Shown one piece after another: positions 49,973 to 57,231 of a stretch of 64,000 nucleotides of DNA. Location of the stretch: positions 1-64,000 of the forward strand of contig NZ_ABVL01000029.1 in the NCBI RefSeq assembly GCF_000173075.1. Reading direction: 5' to 3'. This stretch comes from Chthoniobacter flavus Ellin428 (GTDB taxonomy: Bacteria; Verrucomicrobiota; Verrucomicrobiia; Chthoniobacterales; Chthoniobacteraceae). The notes below the pieces were generated by a model, which made no database searches, had not been told where the DNA came from, and worked only from the letters and a program-made list of their open reading frames with translations. Every line of letters starts with the position of its first letter. The stretch's first letter is position 1. A program made the translations under genes and the position numbers.

Positions 49973-50310
49973 CGGGCCTCCTTTTTTAAAACGCAGAGAC
50001 GCGGAGACGCAGAGGTCGCAGAGGAGGAGTAGAAACGGCGCAGGTGTTTCTCCATTTGCGTTTTCCTCAACCTCAGGTCGAAAAGCTCGCTGCCGATTTT
50101 ATCGGCCATGAGTTCGCATCTCCACGCGCGATTCGGTTGAGTCGGCCGCCATTTCTTTTCCTGCGCGTTCCAATAGCGGATCCGGTTCTCGAAGCGTTTG
50201 ATCTTTCGATCCACGTCGATCAGCCAGTCGATGGAATTGCGCAAAAATTGAATCTCAGAAAATGCCTTTCCTCTCTGCGTCTCTGCGCCTCTGCGTTTAA
50301 ATGTTTTCAC
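49969..50310 (-). CDS. Small phage-region protein with both ends encoded by CGCAGAG repeats
   Basis: A 113-residue frame beginning at GTG 50310, which overlaps the upstream stop. Residues about 3-15 (TFKRRGAETQRGK) come from the repeat at 50268-50302. Residues about 95-108 (SSATSASPRLCVLK) come from the oppositely oriented copy at 49988-50028. Between them a helical, basic core (SIDWLIDVDRKIKRFENRIR) has normal protein composition. Overlaps at both ends show it is translated as part of the phage operon. The layout suggests a cassette bounded by inverted repeats. Confidence 0.6.
   Translation of the reverse strand: MKTFKRRGAETQRGKAFSEIQFLRNSIDWLIDVDRKIKRFENRIRYWNAQEKKWRPTQPNRAWRCELMADKIGSELFDLRLRKTQMEKHLRRFYSSSATSASPRLCVLKKEAR
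49988..50028. repeat. CGCAGAG-family repeat, right-facing copy
   Basis: AAAACGCAGAGACGCGGAGA, then CGCAGAGGTCGCAGAGGAGG. It lies inside the 3' end of the small gene and is inverted relative to 50268-50302. Confidence 0.7.
50268..50302. repeat. CGCAGAG-family repeat, inverted copy
   Basis: CCTTTCCTCTCTGCGTCTCT, then GCGCCTCTGCGTTTA, encoding the N-terminal region of the small gene on the minus strand. Confidence 0.7.
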
Positions 50311-51200
50311 GCGGCGTCCTCCAGTTCGGCGAGCAGGCGCTTGCGGAAGTCCGGGCCCAGACTATCGAGGACCTTTTTCGCTTCGCGTTTGGTCGGGGAA
50401 AGTTGGGCGGCCATCGGGCCGGTGGATGCGCCGGGGGCGAGGAGACCGAGGCTTTCGGCCTGGGCGCGGCGGACGCCGAGCCAGCCCATGCCGCTGTTGA
50501 AAGCGAAGGGCGGAAAGGGATGGCCCAAAGTATCGGTGTAACCGCCCACGCCATCGGCCAGGGCCTGCCAGATCGGCGAGTCTTTGAGGGCGATCATCAC
50601 CGACTTCGCCGCCCCTTCGAAGCCGACGCTTTCGCCGGCTTGCTGCCAGCGTTCCGGCCAGGCGTTCTCCGGATCGGGGAGGAGCGCGCCGTCTTCCCCG
50701 CGGCGTTCGCCCCGCGGGACGATGCGCCGGCCGGTGCGGGTCAGCTCCCACGCGGGAAAGGAATAACGCGCGGCCTCGGTGTTGCCATCGACCACGCGCC
50801 CGTAATTGCGGGCCACGGAGATGTTGGTCTTGAGCATGAGATCGATTCGCTGCTCGCTGGAAATGTCGCGCAGGCTCCCCCGCTCCGCCGGCGGGATCGC
50901 GGCCATGTCCTGCGGGAAACCGGTCTCGGGATTGTAGCCGAGTTGTTTGAGCTTCTTCATCAGGGCCAGCCGGCCGGTGGCGAGGTTGATTTCGCCGGAG
51001 AGCATCTTGTCGACGATCGAGGCCACCTCGTTGAGGTAATCCGCATTGGTCGTGCGAGCGCTGAAGACGCTGCGCAGATGCAACTGCGAGCTAAGCCCGC
51101 GCAGGTCGCTCGAGGAGAGGTCCGTGGGAAACGCTGCACGGCCGCGCCAATGCTGCAGGGACGCCGTCACTTGGGGATCGTGATGGAAGCTGATGCTCAC
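50307..51200 (-). CDS. Phage minor head/morphogenesis protein
   Basis: About 297 residues starting at GTG 51200, which overlaps the upstream stop as GTGA. An N-terminal HWRGRAAFPTDLSSSDLRGL is followed by helices (NEVASIVDKMLSGEINLATG) and a Trp/Pro-rich middle (PENAWPERWQQAGESVGF). Its place downstream of portal and capsid genes suggests a minor head or morphogenesis protein; family not certain. The longer frame upstream of 51200 is repeat-derived and rejected as start. Confidence 0.6.
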   Translation of the reverse strand: MSISFHHDPQVTASLQHWRGRAAFPTDLSSSDLRGLSSQLHLRSVFSARTTNADYLNEVASIVDKMLSGEINLATGRLALMKKLKQLGYNPETGFPQDMAAIPPAERGSLRDISSEQRIDLMLKTNISVARNYGRVVDGNTEAARYSFPAWELTRTGRRIVPRGERRGEDGALLPDPENAWPERWQQAGESVGFEGAAKSVMIALKDSPIWQALADGVGGYTDTLGHPFPPFAFNSGMGWLGVRRAQAESLGLLAPGASTGPMAAQLSPTKREAKKVLDSLGPDFRKRLLAELEDAA

Positions 51201-51487
51201 GGCAGGAGTTGAGAGTTGATAGTTGAGGGTTGAGAGTCCGGACCCTCCGTGAGGCCGCGGTGCAGCTCCTTGCCTTCCTCGTAGTAGCGGCGGCGGCAGA
51301 TCTGCCACCGTGCGTAAGCTTTCGAAAACGCGACATAGTCGCGTCTTTCATGAGCGCTCTGCAAATCGTCGAAAATAGCATCGAGCTGCTTCGACCAGAA
51401 GTTCGTCTGCTCGATGATGGCCGTGCCCTTCTTGCCCAAGACGATCAATCGCCAGGTAAGACGCAGGACTATGATGAAGCGTTTCAA
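51197..51487 (-). CDS. Small phage protein ending in heptamer repeat
   Basis: A 96-residue helical basic protein (FIIVLRLTWRLIVLGKKGTA; SAHERRDYVAFSKAYARWQ). Residues about 84-94 (DSQPSTINSQL) are the translated heptamer repeat at 51206-51238, and the stop follows two codons later, overlapping the next gene's GTG. The N-terminal hydrophobic stretch could be a short membrane helix. Function unknown. Confidence 0.6.
   Translation of the reverse strand: MKRFIIVLRLTWRLIVLGKKGTAIIEQTNFWSKQLDAIFDDLQSAHERRDYVAFSKAYARWQICRRRYYEEGKELHRGLTEGPDSQPSTINSQLLP
51206..51238. repeat. TTGAGAG-family repeat forming a gene 3' end
   Basis: GAGTTGAGAGTTGATAGTTG, then AGGGTTGAGAGTC. It is translated as the C-terminus of the 96-residue protein. 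Confidence 0.7.
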
Positions 51488-51903
51488 CCGTTCCCCCTTT
51501 CTCCCATTCCCTCGCTCTCCGGATCTTCCGTGAGGCCGGCCATGACTTCCTTGCCGAGCTGATGGGCGAGGAGATCGGCGAGGGTGGGATCGGCGTTGAC
51601 CTGCTGGAGCAGATGAGGCAGCAAGGCGCGCAGGCCCTTGAGGGCGGCGACGTCGCCGGCCAGGAGCGCGGCGACGATCGCCTGGCGCACCGGGGCGAGG
51701 TCGCTTTCGAAAGCGGCCGCGGCGCGGCGCGAGAAATCGGCGAGAGACTCCGTCTCGGAGATGGGAGATGGGAGATCGGAGATCGGGGCATCGCCCGTCG
51801 CGCAGATGAGCGCGATGCTTCGGCGGGCGGTGGTGAGCTGCATCTGGCCTCTCAAGGCCAGACGGCCGACGCGCTGCACGTGGCGATGCTGCTCCAGAGT
51901 CAT
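51484..51903 (-). CDS. Phage protein with in-frame GATCTCC repeat
   Basis: A 139-residue protein from ATG 51903, overlapping the upstream stop. A short N-terminal helix (TLEQHRHVQRVGRLALRGQM) is followed at about 40-50 by ISDLPSPISET, encoded by the repeat at 51755-51787, then an Ala/Leu-rich helical remainder. It lies between the gp36-like connector and the small gene above. Function unknown. Confidence 0.6.
   Translation of the reverse strand: MTLEQHRHVQRVGRLALRGQMQLTTARRSIALICATGDAPISDLPSPISETESLADFSRRAAAAFESDLAPVRQAIVAALLAGDVAALKGLRALLPHLLQQVNADPTLADLLAHQLGKEVMAGLTEDPESEGMGERGNG
51755..51787. repeat. GGAGATC-family repeat inside a coding sequence
   Basis: TCTCGGAGATGGGAGATGGG, then AGATCGGAGATCGG. 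It encodes ISDLPSPISE on the minus strand and keeps the host gene in frame. Confidence 0.7.
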
Positions 51904-52400
51904 GACGTGGGATCCTGCGGTGCGTCGGGGTTGGCGTAGCCGCCGGTAGGCGGAAACTGCACGCCCGGAACCGGGGTCGGGTGGGTGCGCATGATCAGTT
52001 TGTTCTCGCTGTTCCACATGCCGGGATTGACCGGGCTGCCGGTGGTGTCGGGACTGTCTGGCGGTTCCAACACTTCCTTGCGCTCGTAGAGCTGCTCTAG
52101 GCGCTTGGCGTGGCGGTCGGATTCCTTGGCCTGCGCATCGCTGAGCGGCACGCCGATCCGCTCCATGAGAGCGAAGAGGATCATCTGCACGGCGAGACGC
52201 TTCAGCGAACGCGGGATCTTCGTCGGGTCGGTATCGAGCTGGTTGCCGGTTCGCACGGCGGAGCGCACTTCCGCGGTGATGTTGGCGATGGCATCCGCGA
52301 CTGGATCGACACCGCCCACGGCGAGGGTCTGTGCCTTGTCGATGATCGTGCCATGGCCGCTGGCCTTGAGATCATCGGGAATGATGGCGATCCAGTTCAT
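51900..52400 (-). CDS. Mu gp36-like connector (DUF1320-like)
   Basis: A 166-residue protein whose N-terminal about 110 residues are helical with a pattern like Mu gp36/DUF1320 (DPVADAIANITAEVRSAVRT, IPRSLKRLAVQMILFALMER). The Pro/Gly/Asn-rich C-terminus is probably flexible. Gp36-type proteins connect head and tail. It is coupled to the next gene by an ATGA overlap. Confidence 0.65.
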   Translation of the reverse strand: MNWIAIIPDDLKASGHGTIIDKAQTLAVGGVDPVADAIANITAEVRSAVRTGNQLDTDPTKIPRSLKRLAVQMILFALMERIGVPLSDAQAKESDRHAKRLEQLYERKEVLEPPDSPDTTGSPVNPGMWNSENKLIMRTHPTPVPGVQFPPTGGYANPDAPQDPTS

Positions 52401-52406
52401 GGCGGC

Positions 52407-52623
52407 TTAGCGCGGCAGGAGGGCGATGAGCGCTTCGAGGAAGGCGATGCGTTCCTCGAGCGCGTGCCGGAGATGTTCGTTGAAGCGCCAGCCGAGATTA
52501 TCCGGGCCCGTCTGCAATTCGCGCTGGCTGGCGGCGAGTTCCCGGCCTAGCCCAGTCGCGGCCTTTCTCGGAATCGAGTGGCGACGCGGCCGACGCCGCC
52601 ACGGTTTTGTTTTTGGTGGGCAT
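52407..52623 (-). CDS. Small phage protein, apparently frameshifted
   Basis: ATG 52623 opens as MPTKNKTVAASAASPLDSEK and GRDWA, then loses sense. The sequence GRELAASQRELQTGPDNLGW ... ALIALLPR continues in another frame to the stop at 52407. The span is 217 bases, a multiple of three plus one. The shift lies near 52553 (GGGCTAGGCCGGG). The joined product would be about 71 residues, helical at its end. It fits the spacing between the neighbours, which supports a single broken or mis-sequenced gene. Confidence 0.45.
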
Positions 52624-52630
52624 GGCCGGG

Positions 52631-53053
52631 TTAGCGGTAGACCACGGTGACGTCGGCCGTGCTGGAAGTGACGATGGTCAAGCCGGTGCTGAAGTGGCAG
52701 CCATAGACCAGCACGCCCTGCGCGGTGGTGGCGGCGGTGGCGATCTTCGTGCCACTGCCGGCGGTATTGTCGTAGACGGTGACCGTCGAGGTGCTGGCGC
52801 CGGTGTTGATGATGATCCGCTCGAGGACGCCGGAGCCGCTTTTGCAAACGGTGGTCGTGGCGGTGGAGACGTTCGAGTAAAGATTACTCGCCGGCGCCGC
52901 GGCCAGCTTGTGGGCGATGATGAGATCGCTGTCGTTCTGTTGCGGCAACGTGGTGTAGCTGAGATCGCCGGCACGCGCAGAAGGCGCGAGGGCGAGGACG
53001 GAGAGCAGCGCGATCGAGGCGACGGCGCCGAGGAAGGAGCGGAAGGATTTCAT
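52631..53053 (-). CDS. Signal-peptide-bearing protein next to the capsid gene
   Basis: A 140-residue protein from ATG 53053 with a clear Sec signal peptide (MKSFRSFLGAVASIALLSVL, cleavage after SARA). The mature part is a beta-rich module (STVTVYDNTAGSGTKIATAA; TIVTSSTADVTVVYR) typical of head decoration or fibre domains. Location directly after the capsid gene favours a decoration protein, which should not need export; an envelope-exposed role is the alternative. Confidence 0.65.
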   Translation of the reverse strand: MKSFRSFLGAVASIALLSVLALAPSARAGDLSYTTLPQQNDSDLIIAHKLAAAPASNLYSNVSTATTTVCKSGSGVLERIIINTGASTSTVTVYDNTAGSGTKIATAATTAQGVLVYGCHFSTGLTIVTSSTADVTVVYR

Positions 53054-53177
53054 GTGAATCAAGGTTTTGTGTTTGGTTTTTGATGTGACCACTGGGTCTT
53101 GCGCCGCCTCAACCCGGTGCCGCTTGCGCAGCACCGGGTGATTGGGACGCTTCCCCTTGGGCGGGGCTGCCGATCGG

Positions 53178-55523
53178 TTACTGCGAGGTGAGGACGAGAC
53201 CGGCGCGGCGGTCGCCGACATTGGCGCCGAGCATCACTTCGATGCTGCTTTCCGCATAACGCCCGACCACATCCACGCGCTCCACATGGAGCACGCTGAT
53301 GCCGGTATCGGGATCGGTGACCGTGGTGATCGAGCCGGGCACCATGGCGCTGACCGCCTGGGTGAAGTCCACCGGCAAGCGGGACTTCAACGCGATGGCC
53401 GCCTTGTGATAAGCGAAGCCCACGCGATTGCTCGAGGCCGGGAAGAACGGCGCCTTTTGCGGGAGGAAGTTATTCAACTCCGGCAACTGGCCCTTGCGAA
53501 TGATGTCCGGATTTTGCATCGCCGCGAAGAACGTGTTGAACGTCGGGTCTTGCGCCAGCCGCTGATAGTAGCTGGCATTGAGCATCGCGTAACGTTCGTC
53601 GTAGGGCACGCGGTTGGTATCGAAGGCGACTCCGATATCGCCGAGGCTGGCGAAATTGAAGTCGGTGAGCGCCTTCACATAGGTCGTGTAGAGCGTCGGG
53701 ACCTTGCCGCCGCCGAGCGTGGCGGTGACAGTGGCGGTCGCGGTGGCGGCCTGGGTCATGACCGCATTGCCCGAGCTGGGCACGCTGGCAATGTGCGTGC
53801 CGGTGGGAATACCGGTGCCGCTGATTTCCTGGCCGGGATAGACACCGGCCGTGCTGCCCAGGGTGATGGCGGTGGAACCGCTGGTCGTGCCGCAGCTCGC
53901 GTCGGTGATCTGGGCGTAGGCGTTGAAGTTCGCCGACGTCATGAGTGCCGTGGCCATGTCCACGAAATAACCGCCCAGCGCATTGATCGCCCCGGCCGAT
54001 TGCTCGGCGAAGAGATCGCGCACCGTGGAGGCGAGCGTCTGCACGCCGAAAACCATCGGGATGCCGACATGCTTGGTGAGCTGGATCGGCACATCGACGG
54101 TCTGCGCCGGCGTGACGACGACGAAGCCTTTCGGGCGACCGTTGGTGTCGAGGGTGGCATCGTATTCCGTGACCGCGGGGGTAATCGGAATGCGGGTCGT
54201 CTCGACTTGCTGCCACAGACCGACCGCATCGCTGAAGTCGGAGAAGAGCGTCTTCAACATCGGGTAGCGGTAAACGAGCAACGGCAGGTTGCGCTGGAGG
54301 ACCAGCGTGCCGGCGAGCGTGCCCACCGCGGCGTTGGTGACGTCGGCCGCCTTGATCGCCTCATCGAGCGGAACGCCCATCCAGGAATCTTCCTGACCGC
54401 GCATTTCCGCTGCGAAGATGGCGGCGGCGGCTTTGGCGAGCTTGGCTTTTTCCGGGCTGCGCACGTCGTGGATCGAGGCGTTCTGGCAGACCAGGCGGGC
54501 AAACGCCGTGACCATTTCCCGGCCGGAGATGGCGGAGACACGCACTTCGGGGCGCGTGACCGGAGCGGTCACGCGGGCGCTGATCGCCTGCCCCTGCATG
54601 GCGTCGATCACGGCGAGGAAGGCCGGGTCTTCGGTGGCCTTGGTGACCAGCGTTTCCTGCGTCTTGGTGTCCTTGGCGGCGATGGCCGCACGTTCAACGG
54701 CGCGCTTCACCGCCGCTTCCGCGTCGGCTTTGCTGCGGGCCTTGATGGTTTCATCCTGCTTCGCGCTCTTGGCCTTGAGCGATTCGATCTCGAGCTTCTG
54801 CTCGCTGACTTTCATCTCGTGCTCTTTGGCCTTGATCTCGGCGGTGACGAGATCGGCATTTTCCTTTTTCTGCTTGGTGTCCGCTTCCTTCGCCTTGAGG
54901 GCGTCGAGTTCGCGGTTCTGCTCCTGAATTTTAGCCTGGAGCGCGGCCAGTTCTTGTTCGTTCATTGCAATAGCTGCTGCGTGGTTTTGGTTTGGTTGGT
55001 CTGGATGCGCTCCAGCGGCGTTCTTTGCCCACAGGGGCAAAATGGTTCGAAAGGCGGGGTCGTTGACCAAGCCGCCCATGTTGGGATGTGCCCATTCCCG
55101 GGCGACGATGCGGGCTGGGTTGGCCCGCTTGTCGTCCACGTGGAAGACGGGCGAGAATTGGCGCCAGGCTTTGCCTTCCACCTTGGCCTTTCCATCGGCT
55201 GTCCATTCGCCGCGGCAATAGATTCCGGGCTCGGGGGACTCTTTCCAAAAGAAGGCTTCCGGCCAGAAGGACGCTTCGCCGCCTTCATGATTGAAATCGA
55301 AGTAAGGACGCTTGCCTTTGGCGGCGAGGGCGCTGCGCTGCTTCTCCAGGGACTGCGCACCCGAGGCGTCCACTAAGACATTGATCTTCGGCTGGTTTTC
55401 CGGCGCGCCTTCCATGGGCGTGATGCCCTGCAGACCGCCGGGCATATACATCATCTCGCCGCTGGCCGTGGCGGGCAGCGTGACGGATGTGCGACACAGG
55501 ATGGAGGTATCGAGAGGGGTCAT
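53178..55523 (-). CDS. Mu I-type protease, scaffold and major capsid protein in one chain
   Basis: A 781-residue fusion. Residues about 1-185 resemble the Mu I protease (GKRPYFDFNHEGGEASFWPE, WRQFSPVFHVDD). About 186-275 is a charged coiled coil starting at an internal Met (MNEQELAALQAKIQEQNREL), like a scaffold. About 280-781 is a Mu-like major capsid region (VGIPMVFGVQTLASTVRDLF, SRLPVDFTQAVSAMVPGSIT). At about 545-605 the capsid part carries an inserted beta module (GVYPGQEISGTGIPTGTHIA) similar to modules in the tail spike. Separate genes are usual in Mu; here an internal start at Met186 could yield the scaffold-capsid form. It overlaps the portal stop by 4 bases. Confidence 0.8.
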   Translation of the reverse strand: MTPLDTSILCRTSVTLPATASGEMMYMPGGLQGITPMEGAPENQPKINVLVDASGAQSLEKQRSALAAKGKRPYFDFNHEGGEASFWPEAFFWKESPEPGIYCRGEWTADGKAKVEGKAWRQFSPVFHVDDKRANPARIVAREWAHPNMGGLVNDPAFRTILPLWAKNAAGAHPDQPNQNHAAAIAMNEQELAALQAKIQEQNRELDALKAKEADTKQKKENADLVTAEIKAKEHEMKVSEQKLEIESLKAKSAKQDETIKARSKADAEAAVKRAVERAAIAAKDTKTQETLVTKATEDPAFLAVIDAMQGQAISARVTAPVTRPEVRVSAISGREMVTAFARLVCQNASIHDVRSPEKAKLAKAAAAIFAAEMRGQEDSWMGVPLDEAIKAADVTNAAVGTLAGTLVLQRNLPLLVYRYPMLKTLFSDFSDAVGLWQQVETTRIPITPAVTEYDATLDTNGRPKGFVVVTPAQTVDVPIQLTKHVGIPMVFGVQTLASTVRDLFAEQSAGAINALGGYFVDMATALMTSANFNAYAQITDASCGTTSGSTAITLGSTAGVYPGQEISGTGIPTGTHIASVPSSGNAVMTQAATATATVTATLGGGKVPTLYTTYVKALTDFNFASLGDIGVAFDTNRVPYDERYAMLNASYYQRLAQDPTFNTFFAAMQNPDIIRKGQLPELNNFLPQKAPFFPASSNRVGFAYHKAAIALKSRLPVDFTQAVSAMVPGSITTVTDPDTGISVLHVERVDVVGRYAESSIEVMLGANVGDRRAGLVLTSQ

Positions 55524-57103
55524 GGTTTTTCGAGGAAAGCGGAAAGCTCGCGGGCGAAAATCGTGTCGTCCTCGATGGCGAGGATGCGGGCCATGGCGGC
55601 GCTTTTCTCCGGATCCTCTTCGGCTTTTCCGGGCTCGGGATTTTCGCCTTTGGCTGTGGGGTCCGGTTCCGGATCGGGCTGGCCACCGATCGCGTCGTCC
55701 TCATCCTGCGGCTCGGGTTGCCCGTATTTCTTGCGCAGGAACGCCTGGCTGAGCGGCATGAGCTGGCTGAGGATCTGATCACGCTGCGCTTCCGGCAATC
55801 CGCCCTCGTCGTCTTCCAGCAGTCGCACGGAGGGAGCTTCGTCCGCGTCGCCATAGTTCAAGGTGAGGATGGAAGGAATGAGCTGCGTATTGAGGACGCG
55901 GCAGGCATAGCGGCCGGCGGCTTCGATGCGCTGGCTCTTCACGTCGCCTTCGACTTCGCCGAAGGCTTTGCCGCCGCCCTTGCTGGCGTCCTGGCTGCCG
56001 CTCATCGTCTGGCCGAGAATGAGCATGCGGGCGTAGCGATCGGCGCGATCGAGCAACTCGCCCTGCGGGCTGTGGTCGCTGCCTTGCTTTCCGGTCTCGA
56101 CGAAGTTGAGCATCGCCCCAGTGGGGAAGGCGCCGTAGCCGCTGCTCCCCATGCTTTGGAGCATGGAGCAAATGCGATCCACGGTTTCCTGCGAGGCGGT
56201 CGGGTCGTAATTGACCCAGCGGAACGGGATGCCAAAGAGCTGGGCGAGATTGAGCAGCCAATCGCTGGAGAAATTGGCCGCGCACCACCACCAGGCGAGC
56301 GGGCGAAGGATCGCGCCGCCAAGCGCCGTGCCGCTGCGTGCCTTGTGGATACCGATCAAAAACTTGTGCGGCGGGAAGGCGCCGATGAGCGAGGAGTCGG
56401 CAGGAGGCGGGCCGCCGGTGAAATCGATCTGGCCGATTTGTTGCCGGCCATCAGTGCGCAAGCCGAGACGTCCGTAGGTATCGAAGCCGAACCAAACGGG
56501 GTGCACGGCGAAAGTGCTCTTCGGCGCGAGGATCCGGCCCTGCGAGGCCGAGGAAACGGCCTGCCAGTTGACTTCCAGACAGGTGACTCCGCGGAACCAG
56601 CCGTCGATGAGATCCTGGATCGTGCCCTCCATGTCGTTCTCATCGGCGGCGGCGTCGGGCTGCATCCGGCGCAGCGCGGAGCTGACCAGCTTGCATCGCT
56701 CGATGGCGCTCGGGGTCGGATCTTCATCCTCCTCGGTGAAGGGTTCGAAGATGAGCTTGAGTCGAGAGACTCCAAGGGTGAGCTCCTGGGCACACGCCGA
56801 GAGCTCCGGCCAGGTGTCGAGCATGAGATCGAAGAGCTGCCATTGCTGGACGTGATTTCCGGTGAGCGCGCTGCGCAGCACCATCTCGATGTATTGCGGC
56901 GTGATTGCCGCCACCATGGGCATCATCCACCGGGTGGCCGCTTGCGGGCGCAGGATCGGGGCGAGTGCCGTGGGGATTTTGGCATTCGGCAACGCAGGGG
57001 TTGCGGCCGGCGCTTTGGCAGCGACGCTGCCGGTCACATGATAGCCGCCATTGCAGGCGCGGGCGACCCGGCCATCGGGAGCTTGAGCACGGACGAGCTT
57101 CAT
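55520..57103 (-). CDS. DUF935 (Mu gp29-like) portal protein
   Basis: A 527-residue portal protein. Family features are ITPQYIEMVLRSALTGNHVQ, WFRGVTCLEVNWQAV, the segment RPLAWWWCAANFSSDWLLNL, and GQTMSGSQDASKGGGKAFGE followed by RQ-type helices. The acidic Pro-rich C-terminus (GQPDPEPDPTAKGENPEPGK) is disordered. It forms the DNA entry ring. It overlaps the capsid fusion gene and the 43-residue gene upstream, each by 4 bases. Confidence 0.88.
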   Translation of the reverse strand: MKLVRAQAPDGRVARACNGGYHVTGSVAAKAPAATPALPNAKIPTALAPILRPQAATRWMMPMVAAITPQYIEMVLRSALTGNHVQQWQLFDLMLDTWPELSACAQELTLGVSRLKLIFEPFTEEDEDPTPSAIERCKLVSSALRRMQPDAAADENDMEGTIQDLIDGWFRGVTCLEVNWQAVSSASQGRILAPKSTFAVHPVWFGFDTYGRLGLRTDGRQQIGQIDFTGGPPPADSSLIGAFPPHKFLIGIHKARSGTALGGAILRPLAWWWCAANFSSDWLLNLAQLFGIPFRWVNYDPTASQETVDRICSMLQSMGSSGYGAFPTGAMLNFVETGKQGSDHSPQGELLDRADRYARMLILGQTMSGSQDASKGGGKAFGEVEGDVKSQRIEAAGRYACRVLNTQLIPSILTLNYGDADEAPSVRLLEDDEGGLPEAQRDQILSQLMPLSQAFLRKKYGQPEPQDEDDAIGGQPDPEPDPTAKGENPEPGKAEEDPEKSAAMARILAIEDDTIFARELSAFLEKP

Positions 57104-57231
57104 AAGCCGGGTGCGACCTCCTCAGGGGATGGGTTACATTCGCGCGGAACCGGGCTATAAACGCCCCGCAGGGTAGCGGGACGGGTATCGACACCCCTGA
57201 AACAAACGTCGGGCATTTTAGAGCGATTCAT
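57100..57231 (-). CDS. 43-residue coupled protein between terminase and portal
   Basis: ATG 57231 shares its A with the terminase stop (TAATG), and its TGA overlaps the portal ATG. Overlaps at both ends strongly suggest real translation. The peptide (MNRSKMPDVCFRGVDTRPAT ... EVAPGL) has one Cys and no helix of note. It may be a small structural peptide or simply a coupling relay for portal translation. Confidence 0.6.
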   Translation of the reverse strand: MNRSKMPDVCFRGVDTRPATLRGVYSPVPRECNPSPEEVAPGL

